Assembly: GCA_030728985.1 (NCBI GenBank)
Contig: JANQYI010000044.1
Location: 1 to 46,194 of the forward strand
Source of the DNA: Burkholderiaceae bacterium
Lineage (GTDB): Bacteria > Pseudomonadota > Gammaproteobacteria > Burkholderiales > Burkholderiaceae_B
Direction: 5' to 3'
Length of the DNA stretch: 46,194 nt
The stretch's first letter is position 1, and each line of letters starts with the position of its first letter. A program made the position numbers and the translations under genes. Shown piece by piece: positions 1 through 9,408 of this stretch. Under the pieces are notes generated by a model that was not told the origin of the DNA, did no database searches, and saw only the letters and a program-made list of their open reading frames with translations.

Positions 1-428
1 CGCAAGAGCAAGGTCATGCCTTGATCGACGCCTTTACGGTCACCATCGAAGTGGTCGACTCCCGCTGGCAACAAGGCAACGATACCGAGGCGTTACTCAA
101 ACTCGCGGATATGCAATCGCACGGTGTCTTAGTGGTCGGACAGTGGCAACCCTATGGCGAACAAGAAGCACGCCGTGACTGGTCCAAGCAGCGCTGCACG
201 GTCAAAATTGGCGAGCAATCACCGCTGGAATTTGTCGGCACACACTCGATGCAGGATCCGCGCTGGGTCATCCCGGCGTGGGTACAGCATGCGACGTCGG
301 GTGGTCAAACTTTAGCTGCTGGCGCCATCGTGACCACGGGCAGTTGGTCAGGTGTACCTGCCGCGCAAGCGGGCGATTTCGTTGTGGCTCAGTTTGACGG
401 CATTGACTCCGTCTCCGTTCAACTCTAA
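1..428 (+). CDS. 2-keto-4-pentenoate hydratase-like protein (FAH superfamily), 3' part only
   Basis: This reading frame is open to the left edge of the window, so the 5' end is missing and only about 141 residues are visible. The C-terminus carries TGSWSGV followed by AQAGD and a closing GIDSVSVQL, which is the typical end of 2-keto-4-pentenoate hydratases (MhpD/DmpE type). Those enzymes add water to a 2-hydroxydienoate in meta-cleavage pathways, or decarboxylate the related oxalocrotonate. The TTG at 21 is the first possible start in the window but is probably internal, because the upstream codons are also open. The next gene starts 15 bases downstream on the same strand, suggesting an operon. 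Which acid it acts on cannot be told from the fragment. Confidence 0.8.
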   Translation, partial: QEQGHALIDAFTVTIEVVDSRWQQGNDTEALLKLADMQSHGVLVVGQWQPYGEQEARRDWSKQRCTVKIGEQSPLEFVGTHSMQDPRWVIPAWVQHATSGGQTLAAGAIVTTGSWSGVPAAQAGDFVVAQFDGIDSVSVQL

Positions 429-443
429 ACAGGTCCGCGCACG

Positions 444-1547
444 ATGCAACCCCTTCATGGCGTCAAGATTCTTGATTTCAGTACCCTCCTGCCCGGTCCC
501 ATGTGTACTTTGCTCTTGGCCGACGCAGGCGCCGATGTCATCAAAATCGAACGGCCCGAGGGTGATGATATGCGCGCCTATGCACCCAAGCTCGGCGAGG
601 ATAGTGTCAACTTTTCTTTGCTCAATCGTGGCAAAAAATCCATCATCGCCAATCTCAAAGATCCCCTCACGCGCGAAAAAATAGAAGCGCTGATCCGCGA
701 AGCGGACGTCATTGTCGAACAATTCCGTCCAGGCGTGATGGATCGCCTTGGTCTGGGCTTTGAACAGGTACATGTCTTAAATCCCAAGCTCGTTTATTGT
801 TCGATCACCGGCTTTGGTCAAACGGGCCCCTATTCGCAGATTGCTGCCCACGATATGAACTATCAAGCCAAAACCGGCATGGTCGGACTGGGTGCCGGCG
901 CGGATGGTGCACCGCAAGTCCCGCCGGTCTTGGTTGCGGACCTCGCCGCGGGTGCTTACCCTGCTGTGATGAACATTTTGCTGGGCTTGCGCCAACGCGA
1001 CCTCACTGGAGAAGGTTGTCATCTGGATGTTTCGATGGCCGATAATTTATTTCCCTTGATGTATTGGGGTCTTGGGCATGGTTGGGCTGCAAACCTCTGG
1101 CCCAAAGCGGGTGACGAACTTTTAACCGGCGGCAGTCCGCGCTACCAGATCTATCAGACCTCCGATCTGAAATACTTGTCTGCCGCCCCCTTGGAGGACA
1201 AGTTCTGGAAAAGGTTTCTGGAGTTGATTGGAGCACCCGAACTCATCGACCTCGAACAACCCACTCTGGTCAAAGCCAGCATCGCCCGCATCATCGCAGC
1301 ACATCCCGCCGCACACTGGACGACGCTCTTTGAGGGCCAGGATGTCTGTGTCGCCGAAATCGTGACTTTAGAACAGGCGACGCAGGACAAACACTTTCAA
1401 GAGCGTGGCGTCTTTAAGCGACAGCTTAAAACCAGCAGTGGTAAGGTGCTATCTGCGCTGCCGACTCCGCTATGCTCGCCCTTTCTGAGTCCTGATACGA
1501 TGGCGACCAGTCCAAGTCTAGGGCAGCATACCGACGACCTTTTATGA
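444..1547 (+). CDS. Alpha-methylacyl-CoA racemase-like CaiB/BaiF family protein
   Basis: The 367-residue product belongs to CoA-transferase family III and most resembles the alpha-methylacyl-CoA racemase (AMACR/MCR) branch. That branch inverts the 2-methyl centre of acyl-CoA thioesters and does not move CoA. The support is AHDMNY with His136 and Asp137, VLVAD with Asp166, and Glu251 in APLEDKFW. The spacing from His136 to Asp166 (30) and to Glu251 (115) matches His126, Asp156 and Glu241 of the mycobacterial racemase, as I recall that family. The N-terminal GADVIKIERPEGD segment is the usual CoA-binding start of the family. It follows a hydratase fragment and overlaps the next gene by four bases (ATGA), so it is probably co-transcribed and translationally coupled. 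Confidence 0.88.
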   Translation: MQPLHGVKILDFSTLLPGPMCTLLLADAGADVIKIERPEGDDMRAYAPKLGEDSVNFSLLNRGKKSIIANLKDPLTREKIEALIREADVIVEQFRPGVMDRLGLGFEQVHVLNPKLVYCSITGFGQTGPYSQIAAHDMNYQAKTGMVGLGAGADGAPQVPPVLVADLAAGAYPAVMNILLGLRQRDLTGEGCHLDVSMADNLFPLMYWGLGHGWAANLWPKAGDELLTGGSPRYQIYQTSDLKYLSAAPLEDKFWKRFLELIGAPELIDLEQPTLVKASIARIIAAHPAAHWTTLFEGQDVCVAEIVTLEQATQDKHFQERGVFKRQLKTSSGKVLSALPTPLCSPFLSPDTMATSPSLGQHTDDLL

Positions 1548-3154
1548 TTCACATTACCGAACTCCGCCTTCCACTCGAACACACCGAGGACGCCTTGCGT
1601 GCCGCGGTGATCGAGCGGCTTGGCATTACTGATACCCAATTATTGTCGTTCGATATTTTTAAACGTAGCTACGACGCGCGCAAGAAAAATGCCTTGACCT
1701 TTATTTACACGGTTGATGCCAAGGTCACGGAACCAGAGTCACTTTTAAAAAAATTTCGCGGCGATCCGCATATCAAGCCAACACCCGTTACCGATTACAA
1801 ATTTGTCGCAGGTGCAAAACAAGACACGCAACGTACTCGTCCCAGACCAGTAGTGATCGGTTTTGGTCCTTGTGGGATCTTTGCCGCGTTGCTGCTGGCG
1901 CAGATGGGGTTGAAACCGATTGTGTTGGAGCGCGGCAAAGCCGTCCGTGAACGCACTCAGGACACCTGGAAACTCTGGCGTAAAAATGTTTTAAATCCCG
2001 AGTCAAACGTACAATTCGGTGAAGGCGGTGCAGGCACGTTCTCAGATGGTAAGCTTTATAGTCAGATCAAAGATCCAAAATTTTATGGTCGTAAAGTCAT
2101 CCGTGAGTTTGTCAAAGCGGGTGCTCCCGAAGAAATCCTCTACGTCGCTAAGCCTCATATCGGCACCTTTCGCTTAGTGGGCGTAGTGGAAAAAATGCGC
2201 AAAGAAATTATCGCGCTAGGTGGCGACATTCGCTTTTCACAAAAAGTGGTGGGCTTTGAAATTGCTCATCAGCAGATTCAGGCGGTTCAGCTTGAAAGCG
2301 GTGAAACGCTTGCCGCCGACCATGTGATTATCGCGCTCGGGCATAGCGCCCGCGATACCTTTAAAGTATTGCATGACGCAGGCGTTTATATGGAAGCCAA
2401 ACCGTTCTCAGTCGGTTTTCGCATCGAACATCCTCAGTCATTGATTGATCGCGCCAGGCTCGGTCCCAATGCAGGCAATAAGCTGATCGGTGCCGCGGAC
2501 TACAAGCTCGTGCACCACGCCAATAACGGTCGCGCCGTCTATAGCTTTTGTATGTGCCCGGGCGGCACCGTCGTCGCCGCGACCTCTGAGCCCAATCGTG
2601 TCGTCACCAATGGGATGAGTCAATACTCACGCAATGAGCGCAATGCCAATGCGGGTATCGTGGTGGGAATCACACCCGCGGACTATCCCGGCGGACCACT
2701 CGCAGGTCTCGACTATCAACGGCAAATCGAATCCCACGCCTATGTCCTGGGCGGCAGCAACTATGAAGCTCCCGGACAACTTGTCGGTGATTTTCTGGTT
2801 GGACGCGCCTCGACTGAACTCGGCAGCGTCATCCCGTCCTACAAGCCCGGTGTTCATCTGACCGACTTGGCCACGAGCCTACCCGCCTATGCGATCGAAG
2901 CGATCCGCGAAGCCATCCCTGCCTTTGAAAAACAGATCAAAGGCTTTTCGATGCACGATGCGCTATTGACAGGCGTCGAAACACGCACGTCCTCCCCCCT
3001 GCGCATGACGCGCGGTGCAGACTTCCAAAGCCTCAATGTCAAAGGCCTCTATCCCGCGGGTGAAGGTGCAGGCTATGCCGGTGGTATTTTGTCCGCAGGT
3101 GTCGATGGCGTTCGTGTCGCCGAGGCGCTGGCGCTGAGCTACGTGTCCGCCTAG
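1544..3154 (+). CDS. FAD-dependent dehydrogenase, COG2509 type
   Basis: The product is 536 residues. A short N-terminal region (about 1-90) precedes a Rossmann dinucleotide motif GFGPCG at 106-111, and GEGGAGTFSDGK at 159-170 is the hallmark of the COG2509 flavoproteins. The C-terminal GEGAGYAGGILSAGVDG segment is the second FAD-contact region. Family members are cytosolic flavoproteins whose physiological reaction is not settled. The start codon overlaps the stop of the preceding racemase gene by four bases. A functional link with that gene is possible, but the overlap may only reflect compact packing. Confidence 0.87.
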   Translation: MIHITELRLPLEHTEDALRAAVIERLGITDTQLLSFDIFKRSYDARKKNALTFIYTVDAKVTEPESLLKKFRGDPHIKPTPVTDYKFVAGAKQDTQRTRPRPVVIGFGPCGIFAALLLAQMGLKPIVLERGKAVRERTQDTWKLWRKNVLNPESNVQFGEGGAGTFSDGKLYSQIKDPKFYGRKVIREFVKAGAPEEILYVAKPHIGTFRLVGVVEKMRKEIIALGGDIRFSQKVVGFEIAHQQIQAVQLESGETLAADHVIIALGHSARDTFKVLHDAGVYMEAKPFSVGFRIEHPQSLIDRARLGPNAGNKLIGAADYKLVHHANNGRAVYSFCMCPGGTVVAATSEPNRVVTNGMSQYSRNERNANAGIVVGITPADYPGGPLAGLDYQRQIESHAYVLGGSNYEAPGQLVGDFLVGRASTELGSVIPSYKPGVHLTDLATSLPAYAIEAIREAIPAFEKQIKGFSMHDALLTGVETRTSSPLRMTRGADFQSLNVKGLYPAGEGAGYAGGILSAGVDGVRVAEALALSYVSA

Positions 3155-3168
3155 ATGTACGTTGCGTC

Positions 3169-4023
3169 ATGAAACGTGTAATGCGACGCGCCGACTTTGA
3201 TGCCACACTTGGCTACGAATATCCAACCCACTTGCGCGAGAGTATTGAGGACTTACCGACCACTCCGGGGGTTTATATTTTTCATGGTGCGACAGGCGAT
3301 CTGCCCTTGTATATCGGAAAAAGTATCAACATCCGCGCGCGCGTCATGTCTCATCTTCGCACTGCAGATGAAGCGCGCATGTTGAAACAGACAGAAAAAA
3401 TTACCTCAATTCGAACAACAGGTGAAATCGGCGCGCTCCTACTCGAAGCCAGAATGATTAAGGAACAACAGCCACTCTTTAATCAAAAGCTGCGCCGGAC
3501 GCGTCAGATGTGTTCGCTCAGTATTCAAGGTAATCAACCTGAAGTGGTTTACTCCAATAAAATCGATTTTTCCAACACGCCTGATTTGTATGGTTTGTAT
3601 GCGAGTCGACATGCTGCGCTCGAAGCACTGAAGAATATCGCCGATGAGCAACAACTTTGTTTGAGCGTGCTCGGACTGGAAAAGCTCTCTGGGGATCGAC
3701 CTTGTTTTCGCGCAATGCTCAAGCGCTGCGCCGGCGCCTGTCATGGTCAAGAAACCCTCGCCGCGCATCGTGCGCGACTGCTGGAGAGTATGTCGCAGAG
3801 TCGCGTGATCTGTTGGCCCTACTCAGGTGCGATAGGCATTATCGAGCGCTTGGAAGACGAAATCCAGATCCATGTCGTCAAAAACTGGTTTTATCTAGGC
3901 AGTGTCCCGACGATCGAGCAAGCACGAACTTTACATATGACCGCGCCCGGCTTTGATAGTGATGGCTACAAAATTTTGTGCAAACCCATCATGAATGGCT
4001 CTGCGCAAATTATTGAGCTTTAA
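3169..4023 (+). CDS. cho: Excinuclease Cho (UvrC N-terminal homologue)
   Basis: The product is 284 residues, close to E. coli Cho. Cho makes the 3' incision at bulky DNA lesions in nucleotide excision repair and replaces the N-terminal half of UvrC. The GIY-YIG nuclease motif is present as GVY at 34-36 and YIG at 48-50, with Arg56 in INIRARV and a Glu in TGEIGALLLEARMIKEQQP. The region CFRAMLKRCAGAC and the ending GFDSDGYKILCKP are Cho hallmarks. The UvrB-binding, ERCC1-like and HhH parts of full UvrC are absent, so it is not a truncated uvrC. The gene starts 14 bases after the preceding stop and converges on the minus-strand gene ending at 4043. Confidence 0.93.
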   Translation: MKRVMRRADFDATLGYEYPTHLRESIEDLPTTPGVYIFHGATGDLPLYIGKSINIRARVMSHLRTADEARMLKQTEKITSIRTTGEIGALLLEARMIKEQQPLFNQKLRRTRQMCSLSIQGNQPEVVYSNKIDFSNTPDLYGLYASRHAALEALKNIADEQQLCLSVLGLEKLSGDRPCFRAMLKRCAGACHGQETLAAHRARLLESMSQSRVICWPYSGAIGIIERLEDEIQIHVVKNWFYLGSVPTIEQARTLHMTAPGFDSDGYKILCKPIMNGSAQIIEL

Positions 4024-4042
4024 GGTCAGCTCGACTGATTGA

Positions 4043-5137
4043 CTACAGCTCCGGCGTCAACGCCACATTATTGAGCTTATTAAGTGTCTCAGGCCACTGG
4101 CGCTTTTGAGCCGACTGGAGCAACACCCTGCCCCAAGATATCCAAGCATCCCAACCAATCCGTTTATCCCAGGAGTTACCCCAGCTCGCAGCGGTTTGCA
4201 CGCCCGCTTCGGCATACTGACGACCCAAGTCGAAATTTCTCTCCGTCATATGGAGTTGTGATAACACCATATAGGGCTCGGCCACCCACGGGTTGAGCTT
4301 GATCGCTTGCTCAAGTACCGCCGCCGTCGCAGTTGGTGACATCAGAGGTTGGCTTTGTTGCATCACCGACCAATATAGGGCCGCAGCGGCGGCTTCGTCA
4401 CCGGGCGCCATGACTTGTCGGCCATGATCAAACACGGGAGGCTGCGGCAACTGATTTTTTAACCCAGGCTGTTGGAGAAAATTGCCTAAACGCGAAATCT
4501 GTCCCCAACGATAGGTCGTCGGTCGCATCGGACCCGGCCACAAGGCCGCTGCCCAATGCTGTTGAGCAGGCTGTGCTTTGTAGTCCGGATAGCCCATGTA
4601 GATATCATCTTGCCAGCTATACCATTGCTCGCAAATATCGGCCATACTCACCACAATAAAAGCCGCGACATCGCGGGCAGGCAACACAAAAGGCGCATCA
4701 TGCAGCGTGATGGTCAGACTCCCATCGTCCTTGAGGTTACCTTTGAATAACTCACCCAAAAACTCGATGCGTGAGATCACACAAAACAAATAAATCAGCC
4801 TCTCAGCATCTTCGCCGACGGCTTCTTGCAGACGGCCACGTTCGCTCTTGGGATCAAACTTCATCAAATCCACATGCGCGTTTCCGTACACGCTATGCAA
4901 GAGTCCTAGCTGACGCACATGTTTAGGCTGCTGCCACAAGGTCAACGTTCGCGTCACGCCAATCAAATGATGCCTAAAGGTACCCGCCTTGTGCCAATCC
5001 TGTCCGACACCTCGGCCGAGCACTAAGGGCATCACTGGACCGAGATCGGGATCATGCTGCAACCACTCCTCGTCGAGCAGGCTGATCGCTCTGGCAAGTT
5101 GAGATGGATCGAGTGTCGGCAGCAGCGGCGAGGTCAT
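4043..5137 (-). CDS. DUF6817-like (HD-like) domain protein with C-terminal repeat region
   Basis: I recognise the first 180 residues as resembling DUF6817. GTFRHHLIGVTRTL, GLLHSVYGN and EDAERLIYLFC give a histidine-rich helical pattern like that of HD-type phosphohydrolases. The last 110 residues (AVLEQAIKLNPW, PYMVLSQLHM, FDLGRQYAEAGV) look like tetratricopeptide repeats. The function is unknown. I chose the ATG at 5137 because an AGGA lies eight bases upstream, whereas a TTG six bases earlier would be too close to it. It sits 20 bases after the D-aminoacylase gene and is probably its last operon partner. No signal peptide is seen, so it is likely cytosolic. Confidence 0.7.
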   Translation of the reverse strand: MTSPLLPTLDPSQLARAISLLDEEWLQHDPDLGPVMPLVLGRGVGQDWHKAGTFRHHLIGVTRTLTLWQQPKHVRQLGLLHSVYGNAHVDLMKFDPKSERGRLQEAVGEDAERLIYLFCVISRIEFLGELFKGNLKDDGSLTITLHDAPFVLPARDVAAFIVVSMADICEQWYSWQDDIYMGYPDYKAQPAQQHWAAALWPGPMRPTTYRWGQISRLGNFLQQPGLKNQLPQPPVFDHGRQVMAPGDEAAAAALYWSVMQQSQPLMSPTATAAVLEQAIKLNPWVAEPYMVLSQLHMTERNFDLGRQYAEAGVQTAASWGNSWDKRIGWDAWISWGRVLLQSAQKRQWPETLNKLNNVALTPEL

Positions 5138-5157
5138 ACGCAATATCCTGGAGTATG

Positions 5158-6612
5158 TTAATTGACTGGGCGAGACAGAACACGACCGGGTCTCGCACCT
5201 GTCGCCTTACCCTGATCCCACACCACCGCACCATTCACAATCACTGTATTGATACCGCGCGCCATGGCAATCGGGTTGTCATACGTCGCGACTTCGTCGA
5301 TCGTTTCTTCGTTAAACAAGGTCAAGTCTGCGAAGGCGCCTTCTTTCAACACGCCGCGATCCGTCAAACCAAAATTCACGGCCGTCAAGCCAGTCATCTT
5401 GTGCACAGCTGTTTCAAGCGTGAACAGACCCAGACCACGGCGATAGTGACCCAGCACGCGAGGAAACGTCGACCACAAACGCGGATGCGGCGAAGTGTCG
5501 TGGGGCAAGCCATCCGAACCAATCATGGTGGGTCCGAACTTCATGATTTTCTGAACATCGCCTTCGTCCATGCGGAAATAAATCGCACCGGCAGGCAAGA
5601 GTCGCTTGACCGCTTCGGCTTGCGTCACACCCATTTTTTCAGCGATCTTATCGAGATCCTGACCTGCGTATTCAGGCAAGGTTTTCGACCACGTGACGAT
5701 GACACGCGCGGAGGTCTCGGCACGACTCATCGACAAGACGGTCGAACCTGCCGCATAGGGATAACAATCCAGGCAAATCGGCTGCTTGGCCATGCTCTTG
5801 CGGATGAACTCAAGCGTCTCGTCCGAGCGTCCGTAATTTTTAGCGCCAATAACTTTGTGGTGAGAAATCACCACCGGCACGCCAACTTCGCGACCAATTC
5901 GAAAAGTCTCTTCAAGCGAGTCCATCACGCCATCGGCCTCATCGCGCATGTGCGTGCAATACAAGCCGTTGAATTCTTTCAAAGGGCGACAAATCTCGAT
6001 CACTTCCTCGGTCGGTGCCGCGACCGCGGGCTCGTAAAACAAACCTGTCGAGACACCGATCGCACCCGCCTGCATGGCCTCGATCACAAGTTCTCGCATT
6101 TGCTCGATTTGAGCCGGCGTCGCGGGCTTTTCCAAATCATCCATCGTTGCGACACGTAAGGTTGTATGCCCCACGAGCATCGCGCGATTCGTCGTTGAAG
6201 GTTCGGCGCGCAACGCATCCAGATATTCAGTGAAGCTGCGAAATTTAAACCAATGCCCTTCATCATCGAGCAAATTAAGGGGGGGCGTCACAGGATCCGG
6301 GATCGGACGTGGCATGGGCGCTAACGAAACGCCACAATTGCCACCGATGATCGTCGTCACACCTTGACTGACTTTAGGTGTCATCTCGGGACTCGACAAC
6401 ATCATGCGATCATCATGCGTGTGCGCGTCGATAAAACCTGGCGCAGCAACTTGTCCTTTCAAATCGATTTCCTGCTTGCCTGTGCAGCCTGCAAGATCAC
6501 CAATTTTGGCGATGCGGTCACCGTTAATGCCGATGTCTCCCGTAAAACGGTCCGCACCGGTCCCATCGATCACGATGGCATTTTTAATCAGCAAATCAAA
6601 CTGTATGCTCAT
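5158..6612 (-). CDS. N-acyl-D-amino-acid deacylase (D-aminoacylase, amidohydrolase superfamily)
   Basis: This 484-residue zinc hydrolase is predicted to release D-amino acids from N-acyl-D-amino acids. The metal-binding HxH is at His64 and His66 in GFIDAHTHDD, followed by VSQGVTTIIGGNCG. The C-terminal third has IGSDGLPHDT and HPRLWSTFPRVLG, characteristic of D-aminoacylases rather than dihydroorotases. I chose ATG at 6612, with GGGAG nine bases upstream, over a TTG nine bases earlier. It lies between an M20 peptidase gene and the DUF6817 gene, with gaps of 27 and 20 bases. That grouping suggests scavenging of acylated or peptide-bound D-amino acids, which is an inference. Confidence 0.9.
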   Translation of the reverse strand: MSIQFDLLIKNAIVIDGTGADRFTGDIGINGDRIAKIGDLAGCTGKQEIDLKGQVAAPGFIDAHTHDDRMMLSSPEMTPKVSQGVTTIIGGNCGVSLAPMPRPIPDPVTPPLNLLDDEGHWFKFRSFTEYLDALRAEPSTTNRAMLVGHTTLRVATMDDLEKPATPAQIEQMRELVIEAMQAGAIGVSTGLFYEPAVAAPTEEVIEICRPLKEFNGLYCTHMRDEADGVMDSLEETFRIGREVGVPVVISHHKVIGAKNYGRSDETLEFIRKSMAKQPICLDCYPYAAGSTVLSMSRAETSARVIVTWSKTLPEYAGQDLDKIAEKMGVTQAEAVKRLLPAGAIYFRMDEGDVQKIMKFGPTMIGSDGLPHDTSPHPRLWSTFPRVLGHYRRGLGLFTLETAVHKMTGLTAVNFGLTDRGVLKEGAFADLTLFNEETIDEVATYDNPIAMARGINTVIVNGAVVWDQGKATGARPGRVLSRPVN

Positions 6613-6639
6613 CTTTTCCAACTCCCGATCAATGAAAAT

Positions 6640-8037
6640 TTACGCTGCAATCTTGGCGCCCTTGTCACCCAGATCCCAAAACAAGCCCGCCATCAACTGC
6701 AGCGACTCGCGCGCCACCGAACCGAGCATGTGTTCGTTCGGCGCATGCTGTGAGCATGCCGCATAGGAGTGTGGCACCCAGACTGTCGGTAGCGCTAGGA
6801 TTTTTGAAAACGCATCATTGGGTAAGGTGCCGCCCAGGTTTGGAAGCACGTCGACCTCTTTACCCGTGGTCTGAGTGATAGAAGCCGCCGCCATTTTCAC
6901 CCACGCGTTATCGGGATCGAGGCGTGTGGCTTCGGCAGCCTCACCGCGACTAGGCTTGGCCTCGACATCCGTAAAGCCATGGGCATCGAGGTGCTCGCGG
7001 ATATGCTTTAAAAAGTTTTCATTATCACTGCCTACGACATAGCGTAGTTGACAGAAAGCAACGGCATAACCCGGGATCGCATTGACGGGCGCATCAGGAT
7101 TGCCTGTTTTAAAAGCCAAGGTTTCAAACGTATTCCAGGCAAAAACGCGCTCAGTCGGCGTCAAACCAGGCTCAGCCCAATCAGGATCGACCTCAGGGTC
7201 ATTCGGACCGCCACCCACCTGAATGTTGGCCAAAGCGCGGCGAACATTGTCCGGCAGGGAGCTAGGCAACAACTTGGGCACCAAAATCCGCCCTTTTGGA
7301 TCCACCATCGAAGCGATCGCATGCGCCAGGCGGATACCCGGGTTTTTCAGTAAACCGCCCCAGTTACCGGAGTGGTGAGCGCCCTCACGCACATTCAAGC
7401 GTAATTCAAAATTGAAGGCGCCACGGGAGCCGAGGAACAGTGTCGGGCGCGAAGCAGAGACACGCGGACCATCCGAAGCGAGAAATAAATCGGCCTTGAG
7501 CAAATCACCGTGGAGCGCGCACATTTCACGTAAACCGGGCGAACCCATTTCCTCACCCATTTCGATCAGCAAGGTCACGTTGTAACCAAGCTTGCCCTTG
7601 CGTGCGGTGAGGACTTGCTCGAGCGCGGCGAGATTGATGGTGTGCTGACCCTTGTTATCAGCCGTGCCACGGCCATACCAGCGGTCACCGCGAATACTCA
7701 AGGTCCACGGGGCTAGACCTTCTTGCCATTGGGGCGCATAGCCGCGCACCACATCTCCATGACCATAGGTCAGTACCGTAAAGTTTGCTTCAGGCTCGGT
7801 ACGACTCGCGACTAAAAAGGGTGCGCCGCCCGCAATGGGATTCGGTACGATTTTGCAATCGAAACCCATGTTGACCAACAAAGGCGAAAGCTCTTCGGTG
7901 AGATAAGAGGTCAGCACTGGGATTTTTCCTGGTTCCTGACTTTCCGTTGGCATGGCGACCCGGCGTTCGAGTGTGGTCTGAAACTGACCCTGATCAAAAT
8001 AGGCGGTGGCTAAATCAATGGCTTGCTGACGGCTCAT
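6640..8037 (-). CDS. M20 family metallopeptidase
   Basis: The 465-residue product is a di-zinc exopeptidase or deacylase of the M20 family. The metal-site and catalytic motifs are visible: YGHGD (His93, Asp95), GRGTADNKGQ with Asp127 as bridging ligand, and the general-base pair in MGEEMGSPG (Glu162-Glu163). The insert after residue 200 (GSRGAFNFELRL, REGAHHSGNWGG) is the M20 lid or dimerisation domain. No signal peptide is apparent. It heads the leftward operon with D-aminoacylase and is divergent from the MFS gene at 8175. The substrate is a dipeptide, carboxamide or N-acyl amino acid; which one cannot be read from sequence. Confidence 0.9.
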   Translation of the reverse strand: MSRQQAIDLATAYFDQGQFQTTLERRVAMPTESQEPGKIPVLTSYLTEELSPLLVNMGFDCKIVPNPIAGGAPFLVASRTEPEANFTVLTYGHGDVVRGYAPQWQEGLAPWTLSIRGDRWYGRGTADNKGQHTINLAALEQVLTARKGKLGYNVTLLIEMGEEMGSPGLREMCALHGDLLKADLFLASDGPRVSASRPTLFLGSRGAFNFELRLNVREGAHHSGNWGGLLKNPGIRLAHAIASMVDPKGRILVPKLLPSSLPDNVRRALANIQVGGGPNDPEVDPDWAEPGLTPTERVFAWNTFETLAFKTGNPDAPVNAIPGYAVAFCQLRYVVGSDNENFLKHIREHLDAHGFTDVEAKPSRGEAAEATRLDPDNAWVKMAAASITQTTGKEVDVLPNLGGTLPNDAFSKILALPTVWVPHSYAACSQHAPNEHMLGSVARESLQLMAGLFWDLGDKGAKIAA

Positions 8038-8111
8038 GGGGGGCTCACAGAAAAAAGGGTTGCTTAAGCTTAAAGCTTGGCACCCAATCGCACAACCTCG
8101 CCTTAGCGGAC

Positions 8112-8139
8112 TGTCGAAAAGTCATTTAAAGTGGATAAT
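8112..8139 (+). promoter_or_regulatory. Possible sigma70-type promoter for the MFS-thioesterase-cupin set
   Basis: TGTCGA and GATAAT are separated by 16 bases, about 35 bases upstream of the MFS start in the 137-base divergent gap. The -10 box is good and the -35 box is weak, so this is only a candidate. I found no equally clear promoter facing the M20 gene. Confidence 0.3.
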
Positions 8140-8174
8140 AAGTAAAAATAACCCCGAGACAGACAAGAACAAGC

Positions 8175-9386
8175 ATGTCCTCCCGTATCTATCGCGCCGT
8201 CAGCGTCACAGGCGCGGCTCAAGTGATTGCCAGCGCTGGCGCGCACTACCTTCCAGCCGTCATTGCGATCCCCGCTAGCCGAGATCTCGGGCTTGCGCCT
8301 GCCGTGTTGTTTGCCGGCTTTTCCATCGCCTTAGGCGTGTCGGCGCTGGCGGGTCCTACGGCTGGAAAAATGGTGGATCGCTTTGGCGGTCGTCCCGTAT
8401 TGATGTTGTCCAACCTGATCTTCGCTTTAGGCTTGACCTTTCTTGGCTTTGCCGAGGGCATGTGGAGCGTCCTCTTGGGCTACGCGGTCCTTGGGCTTGG
8501 GATGGCGACCGGACTCTTCGAAGTCGCTTTTTCAGCCATTGTGCGCCTTTTTGGCAAGAGCTCGCGCAACCCGATTACCGGCGTGACGCTCATTGCCGGT
8601 TTTGCCAGCTTTGTGGCCTGGACGGTCTCTGTTTACGTAGAATCCAAATTTGGCTGGAGCGGTGTCTGCTGGTTTTGGGCCTGTGTTCATATCCTAGTCG
8701 GATTGCCGCTCAATGCGCTTTTGCCAAGCCCGCTCAGCCCGAGCGCACAAATCGCCCTCAACGCTGCGGCAGCCAAAAAAGAGACCCAAACTCCCAAATC
8801 CGCTGAATCTCCCCCGATAGAACCTGCTCCGATTCCCAGTCAATACACCGCTTTTTTGCTGGCGTTTGTGTTTGCCGCCAACTCCTTCGTGGGGATGGGG
8901 CTGATGATTCACATGCCACGCATGCTGGAGGGCATGGGGGTGCCTCTGGCCTTGGCCTTTACCATCGGCTCGCTGGTCGGCCCCTCGCAAGTGCTAGGCC
9001 GACTCATCGATTTCTTTTTTATGCGTCGATGGCACCCACTGGTCAGCACCCGGCTCGCCGCGCTCACCCACCCGATCGGAGGCGCCCTGTTGCTCGCCTT
9101 TGGCGCCCCTTTTGCCATGGCTTTCGTTGTGTTGCATGGAATCGGAAATGGCATTCTAATCATTGCCAGAGGCACCCTACCACTCGCAATTTTTGGTACA
9201 AAGGGCTATGGACAGAGACAGGGCTGGCTGATGATGCCTTCCAAGTTTGCTCAAGCTGCCGCACCATTCTTATTTGGTCTTGCCCTGACGGACTGGGGAT
9301 CGAATGTACTTTGGCTTTCTTGGGGCTTGGGTTTAAGTGTGTTTCTCGCGCTGTGCATGATTTCCACCAAATACCGTCCGACTTAA
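8175..9386 (+). CDS. MFS transporter
   Basis: This 403-residue polytopic protein of the major facilitator superfamily has about 12 hydrophobic segments. Two six-helix halves are separated by a polar, proline-rich loop near residues 190-220 (KETQTPKSAESPP). The loop between helices 2 and 3 shows GKMVDRFGGRPVL, the classic MFS motif A. The substrate is unknown. It is divergent from the peptidase/D-aminoacylase operon and followed 22 bases later by a thioesterase gene, so an organic acid or an acylated amino acid is a reasonable guess but no more than that. Confidence 0.88.
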   Translation: MSSRIYRAVSVTGAAQVIASAGAHYLPAVIAIPASRDLGLAPAVLFAGFSIALGVSALAGPTAGKMVDRFGGRPVLMLSNLIFALGLTFLGFAEGMWSVLLGYAVLGLGMATGLFEVAFSAIVRLFGKSSRNPITGVTLIAGFASFVAWTVSVYVESKFGWSGVCWFWACVHILVGLPLNALLPSPLSPSAQIALNAAAAKKETQTPKSAESPPIEPAPIPSQYTAFLLAFVFAANSFVGMGLMIHMPRMLEGMGVPLALAFTIGSLVGPSQVLGRLIDFFFMRRWHPLVSTRLAALTHPIGGALLLAFGAPFAMAFVVLHGIGNGILIIARGTLPLAIFGTKGYGQRQGWLMMPSKFAQAAAPFLFGLALTDWGSNVLWLSWGLGLSVFLALCMISTKYRPT

Positions 9387-9408
9387 TTCACGCATTTAAA
9401 ATACTGCA

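Noticed and set aside
3169-4023. Truncated uvrC
   Set aside because: Length and the C-terminal sequence match the stand-alone Cho family, not a cut UvrC.
5104-6159. Plus-strand open frame of 351 codons opposite the D-aminoacylase gene
   Set aside because: It lies wholly antisense to a well-matched enzyme, is rich in His/Arg without any family pattern, and arises from the codon bias of the real gene.
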